Part shown: positions 44,740-46,641 of the stretch, in pieces | Layout of the letters: each line of letters starts with the position of its first letter | Numbering within the stretch: position 1 is the first letter of the stretch | Origin: Methanobrevibacter sp. | GTDB taxonomy: Archaea; Methanobacteriota; Methanobacteria; Methanobacteriales; Methanobacteriaceae | Reading direction: 5' to 3' | DNA length: 46,641 nucleotides | NCBI GenBank assembly: GCA_017459665.1 | Contig: JAFUCN010000076.1 | Location: 1 to 46,641 of the forward strand | The notes under the pieces: generated by a model | What the model saw: the letters and a program-made list of their open reading frames with translations, nothing else | Database searches by the model: none | Told to the model about the DNA's origin: nothing | Program-made: the position numbers and the translations under genes

Positions 44740-44970
44740 ATGGAACTTAAAGTTAATCAAGATAATTGTTTAGGTTGCGGGATTTGTGTAATCGCTTGTC
44801 CTGTTAACGCATCTATCAGTCCGGAAAATGCTGGTGGTAATGGTGCAAAGACTGAAGAAGTAATTATGATGGTAGAAAACGGTTTTATTAAACTTTTCTC
44901 ACCTGAAAAATGTGAATTGTGTGGAACATGTCAAATGTTTTGCCCAGTAAATGCTATATGGTTAGAATAG
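44740..44970 (+). CDS. fwdG: Small 2[4Fe-4S] ferredoxin subunit
   Basis: The 76-residue protein has two cluster motifs, CLGCGICVIACPVN and CELCGTCQMFCPVN, separated by a longer loop (about 22-52). It links the polyferredoxin to the catalytic subunits of formylmethanofuran dehydrogenase. GGTGAT stands directly ahead of the ATG. The size and place in the fwdFGD order match the tungsten enzyme of Methanobacteriales. Confidence 0.92.
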   Translation: MELKVNQDNCLGCGICVIACPVNASISPENAGGNGAKTEEVIMMVENGFIKLFSPEKCELCGTCQMFCPVNAIWLE

Positions 44971-44982
44971 GGGGTAAAATTT

Positions 44983-45552
44983 ATGCATTATGCTAATACT
45001 TATTTAGAAAAACCTGTAGTACCTGATGTAAAAATTACTGGTGAAGGAACAACTAAAGTACTCAAATGTATGTTAAACACAGGATCTGACATCTATCAAG
45101 GTGCATGTAAGAAAAGAGGATCCACCTTAAAACAAGAGTACAAAAACGCTTCTGGTACCTGTTACATGGACCCTAGGGACATGGCAAAATTAGGTGTAAA
45201 CAACTGGGATACTGTACTTGTAAAAACCGATTTCGGTGAAGTAGTTGTAAACTGTGCAGTTTCAAGAGATGCACCTCACGAAGGAACAGTATTCATTTGT
45301 AAAGGTCCATGGGCTAACACTATTGTAAGCCACGACACTTACTGTTGTTCTGACCCTACTTACAAAGGTATTCGTTGTACTGTAGAAAAAACTGATAGAA
45401 AAGTATTACTCATGGCTGACTTAATGAGATGGGTATACAAAAAATACGTTGATGAAGAAGATGACGATGTTGTTGAAAACATGGAATCTTTAGGTGAAAG
45501 ACCTGTTTATCACGGACGTAAATGGGAGGAGTTGATTGACCATGACTTATGA
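44983..45552 (+). CDS. fwdD: Formylmethanofuran dehydrogenase subunit D
   Basis: FwdD is the molybdopterin-dinucleotide-binding barrel that completes the active site with FwdB. Typical phrases are [19 protein letters not shown] near residue 28, [21 protein letters not shown] and [24 protein letters not shown]. At 189 residues it is longer than the roughly 130 residues I know for Methanothermobacter; the extra part is an acidic tail ([18 protein letters not shown]). Its stop overlaps fwdB by eleven bases, so the two are translationally coupled. GGGGGT precedes the ATG. Confidence 0.93.
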   Translation: MHYANTYLEKPVVPDVKITGEGTTKVLKCMLNTGSDIYQGACKKRGSTLKQEYKNASGTCYMDPRDMAKLGVNNWDTVLVKTDFGEVVVNCAVSRDAPHEGTVFICKGPWANTIVSHDTYCCSDPTYKGIRCTVEKTDRKVLLMADLMRWVYKKYVDEEDDDVVENMESLGERPVYHGRKWEELIDHDL

Positions 45553-46641
45553 GCCACCTATAACTGATTACGATTACATTGTTGAAAACTGTACCTGTGC
45601 ATTCTGTGGTTGTAACTGTGACGATTTAGACTACTTAGTTAAAGATAATCACGTTGTTGCAGTAAGACACGCATGCAGATTCGGTGCAAGTAAAATTATG
45701 GAAGATATGGATCAAAGATTAATTGTTCCAATGATTAGGGATGAAAACGGAGAACTTATGGAAGTAGATTGGGATACTGCTTTAGACAAAGCTGCTGAAT
45801 ATATTGCTAATTCCATCAGACCAGTATTCTACGGATGGTCTGAAACTTCTACTGAATGTATGAAAGAAGGTGTAGCATTAGGTGAATACATCGGTGCTGT
45901 ATTAGATAACCAAGCTACTATCTGTCACGGTCCTTCTCTCCAAGCTGTACAAAACGCAGGTTACCCTATTCAAACTTTAGGGGAAGTTCAAAACAGAGCG
46001 GACATGGTTGTTTACTCTGGAAGTAACGCAATGAACTCTCACCCAAGACACATGGCAAGATACGCTGTATTCTGTCGTGGATACTTCAGACAAAGAGGAA
46101 GATTCGACAGAACTGTTGTTACTATGGATCCAAAATTCTCCGATACTGCAAAATGTTCAGACAAATGGATTGGATTCGAACAAAACGGAGACTACGGTTT
46201 CTACAATGCTATTAGAGCAGTTCTCAGAGGAAAAGAATTATACCAAGATGTAATTTCTGGAATTCCTAAAGAAGATATTTATGAATTAGCAGAAGAAATG
46301 AAAAGCGCTGAATTCGGTGTTCTCTTCTTCGGTTTAGGTTTAACCCACACTTTATCAAAACAAAGAAACATTGATATTGCAATTAAAATGGTACAAGACT
46401 TAAACAAATACAGTAAATGGGGTCTTACTCCAATGAGGGGTCACTTTAACGTAAACGGATTCAACATTTTCATGGCATTCGAATGTGGATTTGCTTTCGG
46501 TGTTGACTACTGTAGAGGTTACCCAAGATATATGTTAGGTGAAACCAACACTATCGATTTATTAGTCAGAAAAGAACCAGATTGTTTCATGGTTATTGCA
46601 GCTGACCCTGGTGCTCACTTCCCTAACGGAGCAAACCAACA
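45542..46641 (+). CDS. fwdB: Formylmethanofuran dehydrogenase subunit B, 3'-truncated by the window
   Basis: FwdB is the pterin-W/Mo subunit that reduces CO2 to formate, which is then joined to methanofuran by FwdA. The frame is open from ATG 45542 to the window edge (366 codons). The N-terminal [4Fe-4S] site reads [12 protein letters not shown], and the metal ligand is Cys128 in [15 protein letters not shown]; cysteine rather than selenocysteine is typical of the tungsten form. Later motifs include [14 protein letters not shown] and [14 protein letters not shown]. Codons are C-enriched, as in fdhA, consistent with strong expression. The rest of the operon (normally fwdA and fwdC) is expected beyond the edge. 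Confidence 0.93.
   Translation, partial: MTYEPPITDYDYIVENCTCAFCGCNCDDLDYLVKDNHVVAVRHACRFGASKIMEDMDQRLIVPMIRDENGELMEVDWDTALDKAAEYIANSIRPVFYGWSETSTECMKEGVALGEYIGAVLDNQATICHGPSLQAVQNAGYPIQTLGEVQNRADMVVYSGSNAMNSHPRHMARYAVFCRGYFRQRGRFDRTVVTMDPKFSDTAKCSDKWIGFEQNGDYGFYNAIRAVLRGKELYQDVISGIPKEDIYELAEEMKSAEFGVLFFGLGLTHTLSKQRNIDIAIKMVQDLNKYSKWGLTPMRGHFNVNGFNIFMAFECGFAFGVDYCRGYPRYMLGETNTIDLLVRKEPDCFMVIAADPGAHFPNGANQ

Noticed and set aside
1-46641. tRNA, rRNA or complete insertion sequences
   Set aside because: No T-loop GGTTCGAATCC-like motif with a matching acceptor stem, no rRNA core sequence and no transposase was recognised on reading; a dedicated tRNA search would be needed to be certain.

Overview
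The window is a strongly AT-rich piece of a host-associated methanogen chromosome, most likely Methanobrevibacter or a close relative in the Methanobacteriales. The evidence is archaeal information genes (PolD large subunit, L21e, Rpo4/F, class I LysRS), an F420-type formate dehydrogenase, the tungsten-type formylmethanofuran dehydrogenase operon, GGTGAT-like ribosome binding sites and a large beta-helix adhesin-like protein. No rRNA, tRNA, CRISPR array or complete insertion sequence was seen.

Layout. (1) 1-9100 is accessory: a truncated gene end, an unrecognised gene remnant, a two-gene restriction-modification system that fuses nuclease and methylase and has a separate specificity subunit, a decayed ribbon-helix-helix antitoxin gene with two in-frame stops, and a secreted adhesin-like protein with a basic, pretoxin-like C-terminus followed by a small acidic protein. 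These genes use T-ending codons and differ from the rest. (2) 9205-11365 holds lysA-dapF. (3) 11367-14424 (minus) is the conserved archaeal block rpl21e-rpoF-DUF655-rsmA-HemK2-like methylase, plus a 52-residue membrane protein. (4) 14683-21631 (minus) holds nrdD, a RhuM-family gene and polC. (5) 21789-28962 holds a coiled-coil protein, a cytosine-deaminase-like enzyme, an acetyltransferase-like protein, lysS, thiC, a PfkB kinase and a regulator with a binding-protein domain. (6) 29020-35926 holds phosphohexuloisomerase, fdhD, an ABC metal/chelate importer with FmdE, and an ExbB/ExbD-like membrane cluster. (7) 36422-40698 is fdhC-fdhA-fdhB. (8) 40787-46641 holds moaA and mobB (minus), divergent from an HTH-ferredoxin regulator and fwdFGD-fwdB; fwdB runs off the end.

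From 28 kb onward most genes serve one theme: formate uptake and oxidation, and CO2 reduction by pterin-tungsten/molybdenum enzymes, with the cofactor-making (moaA, mobB), sulfurating (fdhD) and probable metal-uptake genes beside them. The strongest regulatory signal is a palindrome, ATGTGTART-N-AYTACACAT, found near-identically in the mobB-moaA promoter and in the promoter of the HTH/[4Fe-4S] gene that heads the fwd operon. It suggests a redox- or metal-sensing iron-sulfur regulator joining the two transcription units. A second signal is a repeated operator, GTTCGT-N6-ACGAAC, around the nrdD TATA boxes. A third is a pervasive habit of placing perfect stem-loops over stop codons, followed by T-tracts.
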